Of a stretch of 43,249 bases of DNA, positions 43,016-43,249 are shown in pieces. Position 1 is the first letter of the stretch, and the number at the start of each line of letters is the position of its first letter. Source of the DNA: Sphingobacteriaceae bacterium (lineage in GTDB: Bacteria; Bacteroidota; Bacteroidia; Sphingobacteriales; Sphingobacteriaceae). The notes below the pieces were generated by a model that was not told the origin of the DNA, did no database searches, and was given only the letters and a program-made list of their open reading frames with translations. The DNA is taken from assembly GCA_014380615.1 (NCBI GenBank), contig JACMJM010000054.1:1-43249 (forward strand), given 5' to 3'. Position numbers and translations under genes: made by a program.

Positions 43016-43076
43016 TGTCAGGCTGAGCGGAGTCGAAGCCCATGTTAATTACCCTTCGACTCCGATCAGGGTGACA
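43016..43076. repeat. dispersed palindromic repeat (GAGTCGAAG type)
   Basis: Two arms, TGTCAGGCTGAGCGGAGTCG... and the reverse complement of ...CGACTCCGATCAGGGTGACA, agree at about 19 of 23 positions around an AT-rich centre. The strings TGAGCGGAGTCGAAG and its complement are, from general knowledge, widely dispersed between genes in Bacteroidota. It may fold as a hairpin and stop the ABC operon transcript. Confidence 0.7.
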
Positions 43077-43110
43077 ATCGAAATGTAATTTTACCCTTTA
43101 CATATACGAG

Positions 43111-43139
43111 AAGAGGCTGTCTCAAAAGGATAGCCTCTT
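43111..43139 (+). terminator. hairpin with T-run at the IS end
   Basis: AAGAGGCT (43111-43118) pairs with AGCCTCTT (43132-43139) and is followed by TTTTTATTT. Such a terminator at the tip of an insertion sequence blocks transcripts from outside entering the transposase gene. Confidence 0.75.
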
Positions 43140-43172
43140 TTTTATTTCAAGCGGTTTTTGTATTTTAAAGGC

Positions 43173-43249
43173 ATGGGAACCACGCCTGTTTTTAAGCCCT
43201 ACGATTCCGATCAGTTGCAATTGCTTCCACCCAGCCTGGAAGAACTGGT
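43173..43249 (+). CDS. IS1182 family transposase, first 25 codons
   Basis: Partial at the right edge. The visible start MGTTPVFKPYDSDQLQLLPP followed by SLEEL is the conserved N-terminus of IS1182-group DDE transposases (normally ...DQLxLLPPSLxELIPxNHPVR). The catalytic DDE domain lies beyond the window, so activity cannot be judged. Confidence 0.8.
   Translation, partial: MGTTPVFKPYDSDQLQLLPPSLEEL

Larger units (their letters stand above)
43110..43249 (+). mobile_element. left end of an IS1182-type insertion sequence (partial)
   Basis: The sequence AGAGGCTGTCTCAAAAGGA at 43112-43130 has the look of the terminal inverted repeat of Bacteroidota IS1182-group elements, and the transposase starts about 60 bases inside. 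The element continues past the right edge, so its other end, target duplication and completeness cannot be seen. Confidence 0.65.

Overview
The window looks like chromosomal DNA of a Bacteroidota, most likely a Sphingobacteriaceae soil or plant-associated bacterium such as Pedobacter or Mucilaginibacter. This genus-level call is inference. The support is: dense glycoside hydrolase operons with signal peptides ending in AQ; FSSC/FVSC lipoprotein signals; carboxypeptidase-regulatory plus TonB-plug outer-membrane proteins; promoters of the TTTG...TAnnTTTG type; and dispersed repeats (CTTTGCG, GAGTCGAAG) that I associate with this phylum.

Region 1 (1-17169) is a pectin/hemicellulose side-chain locus read leftward from a divergent AraC regulator at 16243-17169. 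The genes in order of transcription are GH28, GH95, GH43 and GH29, packed within 3-15 bases. A 232-base gap follows, then a divergent second GH95, two GH2 enzymes and a partial SUMF1/formylglycine-generating-enzyme-like protein that runs off the left edge. No SusC/SusD pair is in view. A detached PL26-type rhamnogalacturonan exolyase with a Tat signal (28295-31012) probably belongs to the same substrate programme. Together the enzymes could take apart a fucosylated or L-galactosylated, arabinosylated and galactosylated pectin such as RG-I or RG-II: GH95 and GH29 remove alpha-L-fucose or L-galactose, GH43 removes arabinose or xylose, GH2 removes beta-galactose or a similar sugar, and GH28 and PL26 cut the galacturonate-containing backbone.

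Region 2 (17251-22999) holds a small unknown protein; a leftward operon of a stand-alone response regulator, a membrane-anchored HEAT-repeat protein and a family 2 glycosyltransferase with degenerate catalytic motifs; a tRNA-Leu(GAG); a CHRD lipoprotein; a second small lipoprotein; and a secreted N-acetylmuramoyl-L-alanine amidase. Region 3 (23229-27767) has a 1261-residue macroglobulin/plug chimera and a short BLUF blue-light sensor.

Region 4 (31013-43249) is mixed housekeeping and accessory DNA. It contains a repeat-rich spacer, a DEAD-box helicase, an SGNH hydrolase plus esterase pair, two small unknown proteins, TruC-like pseudouridine synthase, a Gfo/Idh/MocA oxidoreductase, a TonB-dependent receptor, a YjbR-like protein and a DUF805 membrane protein. 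It ends with a self-regulated ABC transporter/GntR/adhesin-like operon that has a clear promoter and overlapping operator. The right edge carries a dispersed palindromic repeat and the left end of an IS1182-type insertion sequence with the first 25 codons of its transposase.
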